The notes: generated from the letters alone by a model not told the origin. Shown: positions 9,907 through 18,886, counted from the first letter of the stretch. The stretch is DNA of 64,000 nt from Labyrinthula sp. Ha (GCA_015227615.1 JAALGZ010000010.1:124001-188000), one strand, 5' to 3'. A program made the numbers and translations.

Positions 9907-11414
9907 AGGAGGTTAAAACTTTTCTGGAGCAAGAGCACATTAAAGATATATCCTTGACTCCAGAATTACACTCATCAAACGCTTTGGCACTGGAACAAGA
10001 AGTTAGAAATCAGTTAGTGAATGTATTTAGCCCTACAGGCGCGGCTACTCAGTCCATAAAGACGCAACTTCGGTCTGTTTTAACAAGTGACGTTTTTATG
10101 GGAACGTTTGAGTCAAGAATGAAAAATATAGCAATAACTGTATACCAGGAACATGTGACCAAAAAGAACAATATTGGGGACGAAACATCTTTGACTTTAC
10201 CCGAAGTAACTGCAAAGAAAACAAAGAAGCCAAAAGCGCATAAGGAGAAAGCAAAGTCCAAAAAAACGACGCACGAAGTTGGAAGTATTCTCCACTCTGA
10301 TCAAAGTCACTCGACCATTGAAACTCCAAGTGATTCAGATACAGGAACATTATCCAGTGGGGTCACTAAGGCAAATCTTTCTGCCGTGGAATCAATTTCG
10401 AGACAATACGTTCCATTCGCCCAACCAGAGAAACTTAAAACTTTAGAAGGCACAAAAGTGGATGAATTTATGCATGAGTTTATGACTTTGAAGCAAAACG
10501 TAAAAGGAATCAAAATACAAACCTTCTTATCAAAAAAAGTTTATGATACACTCAGGGCAAAAGGAGTAAAAGTCCAAGCAACTAAGGCAGTTGAAGCGTA
10601 TTTGGAGAATAGAAGATCTAAGTTCAAAGTAAGGAACAAGAAAAATGCAATCAAGAGAATGAAAGATAACCTGAGATGGCCCAAGAATGTTATAAGAGGC
10701 GACGAACAGGTGGACAATTTCTTTGATGACGTTGATATGTTCTTATCGGATTTAACTCCAAAGGAAAAGAAGCTTCACTTTAAGAAGATTATCAAGATAA
10801 TGGTCAATGCTTTGCCTTCGTCTTTTGAGATATCTGCAGATGAAGTAAGTTACAACAAACAACTATGGTCTATGAAGGAATTCAAGGAGCTACTCTATTC
10901 AAGAAGTTTCGTGGCTGACAATCATAAACTTAAAGTTAGAGCCACTAAGCTAACAAGAATCGAGAAGCCTACGACCAGCAAGCCAAGTACTGATCTCAAG
11001 AAAATCAAGGTTATAAAGTTGAGGAGATTAGGTGATGAGGCACATAAGCTCCATCTCCATCTCAAGAACGTCAAGACAGCAGCTTTTGAAGCAGTAAATG
11101 GAATAGCGGATACAGGGTCGGATCGTAACATTGCGCCGTTATCCATCATTCCGAAGTACGCAAAGTCCGTGGAAGATCCGCAGTATGTATTCGAAATTGA
11201 ATTCCCTGACAAGACAAGATACCAGGTAAAAAAGGTGGTATTAGCAGACGCCATGTTGGTTCAAGGTGACTTACAGCTGTCAATGAACAAACAAAGGTTC
11301 TTTTGTGTTGATCATAGGAACTGGACAGAAATATTGATCGGTTTAAATACTCTGAACAAATTTGGATTAAGACTGGACCTTAAAAACGCACCAGAAGCCA
11401 AACCAAGAGCATAG
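9903..11414 (+). CDS. Gag with aspartic protease
   Basis: Open from 9903 to TAG at 11412-11414. The N-terminal two thirds are Gag-like: a Lys-rich stretch (KKTKKPKAHKEKAKSKK), a Ser/Thr-rich segment, then a helical basic region that includes TPKEKKLHFKKI. There is no CCHC knuckle. The C-terminal part is a retropepsin-type protease: ADTGSDRN with the catalytic Asp codon at 11109, and the closing motif ILIGLNTL about 75 residues later. The frame track starts at a TTG (9954), but no ATG lies near, so translation probably comes from the upstream ATG at 9736. The frame is the same as pol, separated only by one TAG codon. Confidence 0.88.
   Translation, partial: VEEVKTFLEQEHIKDISLTPELHSSNALALEQEVRNQLVNVFSPTGAATQSIKTQLRSVLTSDVFMGTFESRMKNIAITVYQEHVTKKNNIGDETSLTLPEVTAKKTKKPKAHKEKAKSKKTTHEVGSILHSDQSHSTIETPSDSDTGTLSSGVTKANLSAVESISRQYVPFAQPEKLKTLEGTKVDEFMHEFMTLKQNVKGIKIQTFLSKKVYDTLRAKGVKVQATKAVEAYLENRRSKFKVRNKKNAIKRMKDNLRWPKNVIRGDEQVDNFFDDVDMFLSDLTPKEKKLHFKKIIKIMVNALPSSFEISADEVSYNKQLWSMKEFKELLYSRSFVADNHKLKVRATKLTRIEKPTTSKPSTDLKKIKVIKLRRLGDEAHKLHLHLKNVKTAAFEAVNGIADTGSDRNIAPLSIIPKYAKSVEDPQYVFEIEFPDKTRYQVKKVVLADAMLVQGDLQLSMNKQRFFCVDHRNWTEILIGLNTLNKFGLRLDLKNAPEAKPRA
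11412..11414 (+). other. Single in-frame TAG between gag-protease and pol
   Basis: The gag-protease frame and the pol frame are the same frame. The TAG at 11412-11414 (context GCA TAG GAA) is the only stop between them, and the codons after it are open. This arrangement fits stop-codon readthrough as in some retroviruses, or one nonsense mutation in a formerly continuous polyprotein. No ATG for independent pol initiation is seen nearby. Confidence 0.7.
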
Positions 11415-14400
11415 GAAGTAGGCAAGAAGGAGCAACATATCACTTCTTTGGAGCCCAATCACTATATAAAACAAAGAGCTGTCCCAGGATTTGCGGAACA
11501 AAAGCCTATACTGAAGCTGGCCCAAGTTCTGGTGGTAAGTATCATTCGAAACGAAGTCTTGGATCTTGAAAGAATAAAGAAAAAGATGCTCGAGACAGAT
11601 TACACTCTCTTAGTTGTCCAAGTTTGCTATAAGAATATACTGGAAAGTAAAGATTTATTGGTGGAGAAAGGATACACGTTCATCGAGCAGCTTGTTATAT
11701 ATAGTCCGGGCCAAAAACCTACGGAAGGGTATTTTGTTGAGCACTTCGATACGAAATATTTAATTTACAGGAATAGCAAGACAAGTCAACATACTTTCAA
11801 GTTTCAAAAGGCTAAAGATGTTATTATTCAAGAATCTTTACTTAAGAAGGAAATATTTAACTTATGCAAAAAGATTCTCAATGTGCAGGATATAAAAATA
11901 GATATCTTAACTATACTCAATTCAGCAGTTAGGGCTCGCAAGCTAGAAATAACTCCTTTAAGCGAGATTGATACTGTTATAGCGGATGAACTAGCTGCTT
12001 TACTAGATAAACAGGAAGATATGAAGCCAATCCTTATAAAGAACATGCTGGACAGGATACCAGAAGAGTTCAATGAAAAAGGACTTGGAAAAGGAAACGT
12101 ATCTGAAGAACAAGAGAAACAGAATATTAACGATATGATTCAAAGGAAAGTTGAAGCCTGCGAAGCCGCCAAGGAAGAGAAGATTCTATTAGACAAAATA
12201 CTAAGATCTAATCTGGCTAGTTTTGGACTTGAACAAAGCAACGCGCGTATGTCATGCCTTACGCCCATAGAAGTCGACTTAATTCCAGGACACAAGGTTA
12301 TCAAATGCAGTGGATACCATTTTACTAACGAAGAGGAAGAATTTATTCAGAGAAAGTTCATTAGTCTTCAAAAAGCAGGAATAGCAGAACCGTCTAAGAA
12401 CCCTCTATGGGGATTCCCTATATTCGTAGTTCCAAAGAAAATAAAAACACCGAGTAATTGGGAGGATTGGAGCCCAGAAGAAAGGGGTAAATGGAACGAA
12501 GAGAATTTGTTAAATAGATATCGGATGGTAGCAAATATGGTTCGTCTAAACGATATAACCATACGAACCAGTCTTGATCTCCCGAACCTGGAAAGGCAAA
12601 TGACTTATCTTCGTGGAACAAAGTATTACCTTACCTTAGACATATTATCGGGATTTGATTTTTTAGCAACGAAACCTGAACACAGAAAGTATTTCACTCT
12701 TATTACCAGAAGGGGAGCATGGCAGCTTAACGGAGCCCCAATGGGCTGGGAAAATACGCCTGCACTCTTCTGCGAAAGGATAGTGAACGATATTATAGAT
12801 GATGAGAATGCAGGTACAAGGTTCTTCTGCAGACCCAAAACTGGATCTTTAGCTTGTCTGGACGACTTACTCCTTTATTCAGACACTTTTGAGGGGCTAA
12901 TGCACGTTTTGAAGGAAATGCTAGAGCGAGCTGCAAGAAGAAACATACGCTTTAATCTACGAAAATGCGAGTTTCTTGAAAAACCTATAGTATGGTGTGG
13001 ACGTGAAATAAGAAGCGGCTCATGGAATTTTGCTGAAAAATATTATGAAGCTATAATGAAGATGCCAAAGCCGGAATTCAAACATCAAGCAGCGCAACTT
13101 ATTTACTTATTAAATTGGCTTTCGCCAAATATACCGAAGTTTGCAGACCTCAGATTACCTTTTAGTGAGCAAGCAAATTTGCAAGGTAAGACTTTGAAGC
13201 AAGTGGGAAAAGAGCGCATAAGAATTGATTGGACTGATGAAATGGAAGAGGCCTATGCCGAAATAAAGATAGTGCTGACGCAATCAAGCAAACGTTTCTT
13301 ATCAAATTATGATGAAAAATCTCCTATCCTTTTATTTATAGACGCTTCGAAACACGTTTGGTCCTTGTCAGTATTCCAAGATGACCCGGATAACATTACA
13401 AACAACGTGCAGGAGTTAAAGCCAAGACCATTGTTATTTTTGAGTGGAAAGTTCAAGGTAAACGAGGCTAGATGGCACATAAGTACTAAAGAATTATATC
13501 CAGTGATCTACTCATTCGAAAGGATTGGTTTTATTCTGAAAACTCATCGAGCCGGAATATATTTGTATACCGACCACAAGGCTCTGCTGACTATCTTAAA
13601 GTCCCAGAAGAATGAAAAGAGAATTTATTGGGACCGCTTATACAGATGTAGTATCAAGTTACAGGAAGTTGAACTCACGGTTTTCCACTTGAGCTCCCGG
13701 GATAATTTTATAGCCGATATCTTGACTAGGTGGGCGCACGAAGCCTATGAAGATGAAGACGGCAAGCTCCTGGATCTCCGAAGGGTAAATCTCTGTATAA
13801 ATATAGAAGGGGGAGAGTTTAGGCTCGATCACGAGGAAACCACCAATACCCTGACACTGGATGAAGGAGATGTATCTTTGTTTAGTGGAGAACATTGGAC
13901 AGACGCTGAACGAGATATGCTCATTAAAGTAAGAGCAACAAGTAAACCAGAAGAGCATATAGACGCCTTTACGGCTAAAGAAACGGAGGTTCCCGAAGAA
14001 TTCCAAGGCCTTAGAGATGACTTGATAAGGCAACATGTGAGCTTCCTAAGCCCATATTTCGTGGATGATACGTGGAAACCTTTCACAGAAAAAGAATTAG
14101 TTGAAGCCCAAAAAACGCTGGGAGACGATAATAAATATATTGAAAAAGAAGGAATTTACTATATGAATCAGAAGAAAGTCATACCACCATCTTTAGTTAC
14201 CAGAGTTATTGTCGGATTACATATTTCAAGGGGACACACCTCCGAAAAAGAAGAACGATTATATCTTAAAGAATTTTATTTCGATGATTTAAAGAACTCA
14301 GATGTTGAACTCCTCCTTAGATCCTTTAGGCGAAGGTGCCTACACTGCTCTAGAACACCTAGGCTTATAAGAAGACCATACAATTTAACGCAACTTTCAA

Positions 14401-17129
14401 TGAATAGAAGGCAAATCCTCCATGCAGACTATTTGTATGTCAACACAGTTGGATACATATTAGTCGTATTGGATGGATGTACGAGGAAAACACAGTTAAC
14501 TTTTTCAGAAAACGCCTCATCGGAAGCAGTCGTGAACGCACTGTTGAAATGGAGGGGAGACTTTGGATTCAACCCATATTTTCTCCTCGTAACAGACAAC
14601 GCCTCACACTTTGCAAATGATCTAATGGAAAAACTTACTCGAAGCATCAGCTTCGAACAGTCCTTTAGTATAGCATATGCACCTTGGACTAACGGATCAA
14701 TAGAGACCACAAACTCAATTATTTTGAAGCATATGAGATCACTCATTTCACAATATTCTCTACACGAAACGCAATGGCCAAGCCTAATTCCTCTTTTAAA
14801 CCACATAATAAACAATAAACCCTCAGACAGAAGGGGAGGATATACGTCAAATGAACTTTTCTTATTCTATAAATTAGAAACGCCCTTATATCTCCAAGAT
14901 CCCAAACACTTCTCTTTAAAAATAGAAAAACAGCTGAAGGAACCAAAAGACATAAATAAGCTTATGCTGGAAGCCGAAAATATCATGAAAATACTTGATG
15001 AAAGATGTCGGAAAGCATATGAGCTCACAAGGATTGCCCGTTTAGCCGATAACAAGAGAAAGAGCAAGAACATTTCGAGAGTAATTCAGTTTTCCCCAGG
15101 AGACTATGTCCTGGTTAGCGAAAAAGGGACTATGGCAGCGCAAGAGAAAACTAGAATAACGTGGCATGGTCCATACCAAGTCACGGAAATTGTAAGCAGG
15201 GATATATATAAGGTGGAAAGTCTCATGGGAAAGGAAAAGATAGTTCACGCGACAAGAATGTGGTTCTATTCCACCAAGAAGCCGCTGGGAAATCATAAAC
15301 TCAGACAAGTTTTTATGCACAATTTTGATGCAGTTGAAGTGGATAGAATCCTAGACGTTAGACTAAGAGGAACTCAGAGGCCAAGGTTTGAAGCTAAAAT
15401 AAGATGGAGAGGCTTCGATAAAGAAGATGATGAATGGTTACCTTTAAAAAGTTTATACAACGATCTTCCTGAACTTGTTTTGAAGTATTTGGAAACAGCA
15501 AATATGCTTGAAGCAGAAAGAAGGGTTGTATATAATCGGATACTTAAATGGGAGCCAGGACCAAAGACAAAAAAGATGCGAAAAATAATTAAAGCAAATG
15601 AAGTAAAGATGAAGAACGACCAATCGGTGTATCCAAAATACACTTTGAGCTGGTATGTAGAAGAAAAGGAAGTCTTAGAAGCGCTGATTAAAAAGCCGGG
15701 ATGTGGAAACTATGATGCATATCTCAGGTCAGGAGCTTTATCTCGGCGTAACAAGCAACAATTATCTACACAAGTGCAAAAGATATTGAACGTGCAAGCA
15801 ATTGGACCTTTTCACGGTATGAACATAGATCCTAAGAAAGCCAGAAAGTTCCTCAGCGAAGAAATGGGAATACACAAGTTTACAAAAAGGCTGCCGGGAC
15901 AATTCATATCTAAACAGGGTCAAAAGGAGCTAATTGATGTGTTCAGAAGAGAACTTCACGAGCCAGATCTTCAGAAGACTACTATAATACCATATTTTAG
16001 AAGATTAGAAGATCCTACGCACTTGCGCATAGCTATCGATGAATGGGAAAAACCGGAATGCCGGGAGTTTTTCAAATCCAAGGGAATACGTTCAAAACAG
16101 GAGTTAAAAGAGATGCTGGCTAAATACGAAGTAATAGCCAATAAGCAGCTAAAAGATATAGAGCCCGAATTGGATCTTATCGCCAACTTGTATGGGGAAG
16201 ATGAGATTTTGTTCTATTCGCTTCATGCTCTGAAAACACTCTTGGATGATCGCTCAATGGTACCTAAGATTAACCTGGAACAGCAAAAGGTCAAACCTTG
16301 TTTTGCCACAGGAACTTTAGTCATATCATTTAGGATTCAGAGAAATATGCTAGAGGTTGAGGTACTAGAAGTTACTGAAAGCAAAAAGATTGTACTTTAT
16401 TATCTCGGGGGGAATGTGTTCAAGTTAGCAGGAACAGATCACCTTATTCATATGGATCCTCCAATGGCAAACCCTATTTTATGCAACGTCTTTGATTTGA
16501 CCTTTGATTCACCGAAAAAGAAGAAAAACAGATTTCATATAGTCTTAATGGATCCCCCTTGGGGCGTGGGAACCAAAGATCCGACACGTGGAGTTTCTTT
16601 AAAATATCCCACAATATCTTTAGAAAGATTCAATGCGTTGAAGTTTCCTCCTGATTTATTATTCCAACCGTCTTACTTATTTATCTGGGTTACAAACCAC
16701 AGTTACTTTAACACCATCACTTGGGCACAGAACAAGGGATATGCTTTGGTTGACGAAATAATATGGATCAAGAGACATAACTCTGGATCGCTAGCTGGAT
16801 CTTTAGGACGATATTTGCAGCATGCTCAAGAAACATGTTTAATCTTTATGTCTCGGTCTAAGTCAGGATACTTCCAAGATGTTTTTCAAGATATTAACCA
16901 ATTTCAAGGATCATCGCCAATAGTGACAAACCCGCAGTTGGAATCTTTCAAACCGCTCGAGCTTTATACGACGATAGAAGATACGTGGCCTCATATGAAT
17001 TACTTGGAATTATTTGGCACGCACAGGAATTTGAGACCTAAATGGACAACAGTTGGACTTACTTTGATTCCTCGTCTATCCTTAAACTATCTATTCTATA
17101 ACCATGAAGGCTGGGATACTCCTCTCTAA
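11415..17129 (+). CDS. Pol: RT, RNase H, integrase, chromodomain, MT-A70 methyltransferase
   Basis: Open for 1904 codons to TAA 17127-17129; residues below count from the TTG codon at 11448. Residues 22-110 resemble a degenerate MT-A70 half. Reverse transcriptase: LTLDILSGF (Asp 398) and CLDDLL (Asp 472-473; Cys replaces the usual Tyr). RNase H: Asp 632, Glu 682, TDHKAL Asp 709. Integrase: zinc finger His 925, His 930, Cys 964, Cys 967; catalytic Asp 994, Asp 1050, Glu 1086 (35 residues between the last two). Chromodomain 1294-1349 (KIRWRGF...EWLP). Unassigned 1350-1690. MT-A70 domain: DPPW 1702-1705, KGYALVDEIIWIK from 1763, HAQETCLIF 1792-1800, RNLRPKW 1860-1866. All catalytic residues seem intact. 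Family knowledge: MT-A70 enzymes methylate N6 of adenine in RNA or DNA. That it acts here on element RNA or target DNA is inference. Confidence 0.96.
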   Translation, partial: EVGKKEQHITSLEPNHYIKQRAVPGFAEQKPILKLAQVLVVSIIRNEVLDLERIKKKMLETDYTLLVVQVCYKNILESKDLLVEKGYTFIEQLVIYSPGQKPTEGYFVEHFDTKYLIYRNSKTSQHTFKFQKAKDVIIQESLLKKEIFNLCKKILNVQDIKIDILTILNSAVRARKLEITPLSEIDTVIADELAALLDKQEDMKPILIKNMLDRIPEEFNEKGLGKGNVSEEQEKQNINDMIQRKVEACEAAKEEKILLDKILRSNLASFGLEQSNARMSCLTPIEVDLIPGHKVIKCSGYHFTNEEEEFIQRKFISLQKAGIAEPSKNPLWGFPIFVVPKKIKTPSNWEDWSPEERGKWNEENLLNRYRMVANMVRLNDITIRTSLDLPNLERQMTYLRGTKYYLTLDILSGFDFLATKPEHRKYFTLITRRGAWQLNGAPMGWENTPALFCERIVNDIIDDENAGTRFFCRPKTGSLACLDDLLLYSDTFEGLMHVLKEMLERAARRNIRFNLRKCEFLEKPIVWCGREIRSGSWNFAEKYYEAIMKMPKPEFKHQAAQLIYLLNWLSPNIPKFADLRLPFSEQANLQGKTLKQVGKERIRIDWTDEMEEAYAEIKIVLTQSSKRFLSNYDEKSPILLFIDASKHVWSLSVFQDDPDNITNNVQELKPRPLLFLSGKFKVNEARWHISTKELYPVIYSFERIGFILKTHRAGIYLYTDHKALLTILKSQKNEKRIYWDRLYRCSIKLQEVELTVFHLSSRDNFIADILTRWAHEAYEDEDGKLLDLRRVNLCINIEGGEFRLDHEETTNTLTLDEGDVSLFSGEHWTDAERDMLIKVRATSKPEEHIDAFTAKETEVPEEFQGLRDDLIRQHVSFLSPYFVDDTWKPFTEKELVEAQKTLGDDNKYIEKEGIYYMNQKKVIPPSLVTRVIVGLHISRGHTSEKEERLYLKEFYFDDLKNSDVELLLRSFRRRCLHCSRTPRLIRRPYNLTQLSMNRRQILHADYLYVNTVGYILVVLDGCTRKTQLTFSENASSEAVVNALLKWRGDFGFNPYFLLVTDNASHFANDLMEKLTRSISFEQSFSIAYAPWTNGSIETTNSIILKHMRSLISQYSLHETQWPSLIPLLNHIINNKPSDRRGGYTSNELFLFYKLETPLYLQDPKHFSLKIEKQLKEPKDINKLMLEAENIMKILDERCRKAYELTRIARLADNKRKSKNISRVIQFSPGDYVLVSEKGTMAAQEKTRITWHGPYQVTEIVSRDIYKVESLMGKEKIVHATRMWFYSTKKPLGNHKLRQVFMHNFDAVEVDRILDVRLRGTQRPRFEAKIRWRGFDKEDDEWLPLKSLYNDLPELVLKYLETANMLEAERRVVYNRILKWEPGPKTKKMRKIIKANEVKMKNDQSVYPKYTLSWYVEEKEVLEALIKKPGCGNYDAYLRSGALSRRNKQQLSTQVQKILNVQAIGPFHGMNIDPKKARKFLSEEMGIHKFTKRLPGQFISKQGQKELIDVFRRELHEPDLQKTTIIPYFRRLEDPTHLRIAIDEWEKPECREFFKSKGIRSKQELKEMLAKYEVIANKQLKDIEPELDLIANLYGEDEILFYSLHALKTLLDDRSMVPKINLEQQKVKPCFATGTLVISFRIQRNMLEVEVLEVTESKKIVLYYLGGNVFKLAGTDHLIHMDPPMANPILCNVFDLTFDSPKKKKNRFHIVLMDPPWGVGTKDPTRGVSLKYPTISLERFNALKFPPDLLFQPSYLFIWVTNHSYFNTITWAQNKGYALVDEIIWIKRHNSGSLAGSLGRYLQHAQETCLIFMSRSKSGYFQDVFQDINQFQGSSPIVTNPQLESFKPLELYTTIEDTWPHMNYLELFGTHRNLRPKWTTVGLTLIPRLSLNYLFYNHEGWDTPL

Positions 17130-17140
17130 AAACAGGGGGA
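17128..17140 (+). promoter_or_regulatory. Polypurine tract
   Basis: AAAAACAGGGGGA directly precedes the 3' LTR and overlaps the pol stop codon. It holds a single pyrimidine and would prime plus-strand synthesis. Confidence 0.75.
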
Positions 17141-17307
17141 TGTCCACCCTATGTGGACTAGGCCGCAACGGTTCATTAATTATGATATATTAAGCAACAA
17201 GCCGTTTGACATATGTGTAATATAACTAGCGGTTAGTACACCTAATTAAGATCTAAGTTTTGATATACAAAAGAAGACTTCAGATCAATCTACCTAGATA
17301 CGCGACA
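17141..17307 (+). repeat. 3' LTR
   Basis: 167 bp, 162 identical to the 5' LTR. It ends CGCGACA, followed by catgta, the probable target duplication partner of caagta before the 5' LTR. Confidence 0.97.
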
Positions 17308-17631
17308 CATGTAGATATTTAAGATATTATTTGGTTTATAATATCTTTCTTATACATAAACTCTTATGAATGAAGAAACAAAACATAAGAACAACGCTTT
17401 GGATGAATTTACTAAACCTACGTAGATTACCTTCATCAAGTACAAGAGGAAGTTGTAATTCATAATACTCAAGTTGCACTTTAATTCTAACAGGAACAAA
17501 CCAACTAAAAATCAAGTAAATCTTGCTCTCTAACTAAAGGTCACATGAAGTTAACACATCTTCGGCATAAGTTTTTTTAATGCAGCTTTCCAAGCAATAG
17601 AAGCATTAGTATAATTAATAATGTTCGCCAT
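17308..17631 (-). pseudogene. 5' half of an unknown gene split by the retrotransposon
   Basis: On the minus strand an ATG at 17631-17629 starts a frame reading MANIINYTNASIAWKAALKK. Removing one GT...TAG intron of about 53 bp continues it with WFVPVRIKVQLEYYELQLPL and on to FSKFIQS. The last stretch before the LTR (YYKPNNILNIY) is open in the frame that continues at 9520, but the join between the two stretches is unclear, so a further intron or later decay must be assumed. The start lies only 70 bp from the stop of the next minus-strand gene. I recognise no domain. The gene is inactivated by the 7.8 kb insertion unless another copy exists. Confidence 0.55.
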
Positions 17632-17701
17632 TTGTAAGAATACATTTTTTCGCATTAACATTTTCAATACAAAAATCAAAATGCAATTATATTTGTTTTA
17701 C

Positions 17702-18058
17702 TTAGTAAAACACAGTTGCATTTTCTTCGTAGTAACCTTCGTAAAGCTCAATTTTATTCTCAGGCTCCACTAAATCATCAAACATAGTATGTCTGCAATC
17801 CTTTCCATAACTTTTTATAAATCTAACACCTGCTTCACATGTCAAATCTAGTTGACATCCCTTAAAACTCCAATCCATTTCTATACCTCCCTTGCAGCCT
17901 TTCTTACAATGTCGCTGAAAGTACTGTGCACCTTGGAAAACCCTCCTACAGCAACGAAAACAGTCATCTAAAAGATCTTCTTCTAAATCCACTCCTCTAA
18001 CAACCAAAAAACACATGCACAAGAAAATAAATCTCGAATTAATCTTTTCTCCTTTCAT
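17702..18058 (-). CDS. Secreted cysteine-rich protein (118 aa)
   Basis: Starts with ATG at 18058 and ends with TAA, without interruption. Residues 9-22 (RFIFLCMCFLVVRG) form a clear signal peptide. The mature part carries about ten cysteines, several in pairs or close groups (CFRCC, HCKKGCKGG), one NAT glycosylation site near the end, and many acidic residues. This is typical of a small disulphide-stabilised secreted or surface protein; no known family is recognised. The neighbour at 18194-18886 is also cysteine-rich and acidic, so the two may act together at the cell surface. Two TAACGG motifs lie within 55 bp upstream. Confidence 0.7.
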   Translation of the reverse strand: MKGEKINSRFIFLCMCFLVVRGVDLEEDLLDDCFRCCRRVFQGAQYFQRHCKKGCKGGIEMDWSFKGCQLDLTCEAGVRFIKSYGKDCRHTMFDDLVEPENKIELYEGYYEENATVFY

Positions 18059-18193
18059 TTGATTCTAACGGTTGAAAAAATATTTTCCCTCTGAAAAAAC
18101 GTTCACTAACGGCTATATTTTGAGGCTCTCAGATAAATGGACAAAACTTTACGTATTAATTGATACAAAAAATAGAATTAATACAAAATATAT

Positions 18194-18886
18194 TTAAATA
18201 CTTGGAAACACAGTATGATTATGTTGATTAAACGTAATATTATGTGTTGCATCTGGCAGTATAATTGAAGCTGGAGTTGAATTTGGTTTGGCAACGGTTC
18301 CCGGTTTTACTTTAAGTTTAACTTCATGCAGATCTTTTTTATCTTTTACTTTGTTTTTTATTATTTTTTTTTGTTTTCTTTTTGGTTCAACATGTAAATC
18401 CCAATAGTTTTGTATAGAATATAATTTCTCACTCTGTTCTTTTTTATACTTTTTAAAATGAATAAAACCAAGAAATAAAAAAGTTGTTGTTAATGAACAA
18501 AGAATAGCTATTGCCCATGGATTTCCAACAACTCTTGTTAAAAAGTCTTTTAAAGTACTTTCTTTCTTTCCATCAGAACCAGTTTCCGTATCTGATGCTC
18601 CATCTATTTCATACTCTGTTTCTGGACAAACCTCATTAAATAGAATTCCAGAAGAACTACAACAAAATGAGGAGTTTTCAAAAGAAAAAGTTTCACAGTT
18701 TATAAAACTAGATCCCATTTGACAAAGCAACTGTTGGTCTTCGTCGGAAAGTTCGGAACAGTTGGGTTCATGCAAACATCCGAGCTTACAGCTTTCAGAA
18801 GAAGAAGATATATCAGATAAGAATGATGAATAGCAACAGGATTCACAACACTCGATATCTGAACAGCTTTCGTTCATTTGTTTCAT
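18194..18886 (-). CDS. Cysteine-rich single-pass membrane protein
   Basis: The frame is open from 18955 and the first ATG gives 230 residues (MKQMNESCSDIECC). The first 100 residues hold many cysteines (for example CCESCCYSS) and Ser/Asp/Glu, as in an extracellular domain. One hydrophobic segment (AIAILCSLTTTFLFLGFIHF) is followed by a Lys-rich tail (KRKQKKIIKNKVKDKKD), so the protein should be single-pass with the tail in the cytoplasm. No signal peptide precedes it. A missing first exon is possible: a hydrophobic frame at 19158-18955 could be joined by a 23-bp GT...TAG intron, but it has no ATG. Family unknown. Confidence 0.65.
   Translation of the reverse strand: MKQMNESCSDIECCESCCYSSFLSDISSSSESCKLGCLHEPNCSELSDEDQQLLCQMGSSFINCETFSFENSSFCCSSSGILFNEVCPETEYEIDGASDTETGSDGKKESTLKDFLTRVVGNPWAIAILCSLTTTFLFLGFIHFKKYKKEQSEKLYSIQNYWDLHVEPKRKQKKIIKNKVKDKKDLHEVKLKVKPGTVAKPNSTPASIILPDATHNITFNQHNHTVFPSI

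Larger units (their letters stand above)
9521..17307 (+). mobile_element. Ty3/gypsy-type LTR retrotransposon with chromodomain and MT-A70 methyltransferase
   Basis: The 7787-bp element has two 167-bp LTRs that differ at 5 positions (97% identical), both starting TG and ending CA. Inside, in order, are a short first gag frame, gag plus aspartic protease, and one 1.9-thousand-residue pol frame holding reverse transcriptase, RNase H, integrase, chromodomain and MT-A70 methyltransferase. A purine tract precedes the 3' LTR. Reverse transcriptase before integrase and a chromodomain after it place it among chromodomain-carrying Ty3/gypsy elements. No CCHC zinc knuckle is seen in Gag and no tRNA-type primer site after the 5' LTR. 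The nearly identical LTRs and the large intact pol suggest a fairly recent insertion. Confidence 0.97.
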
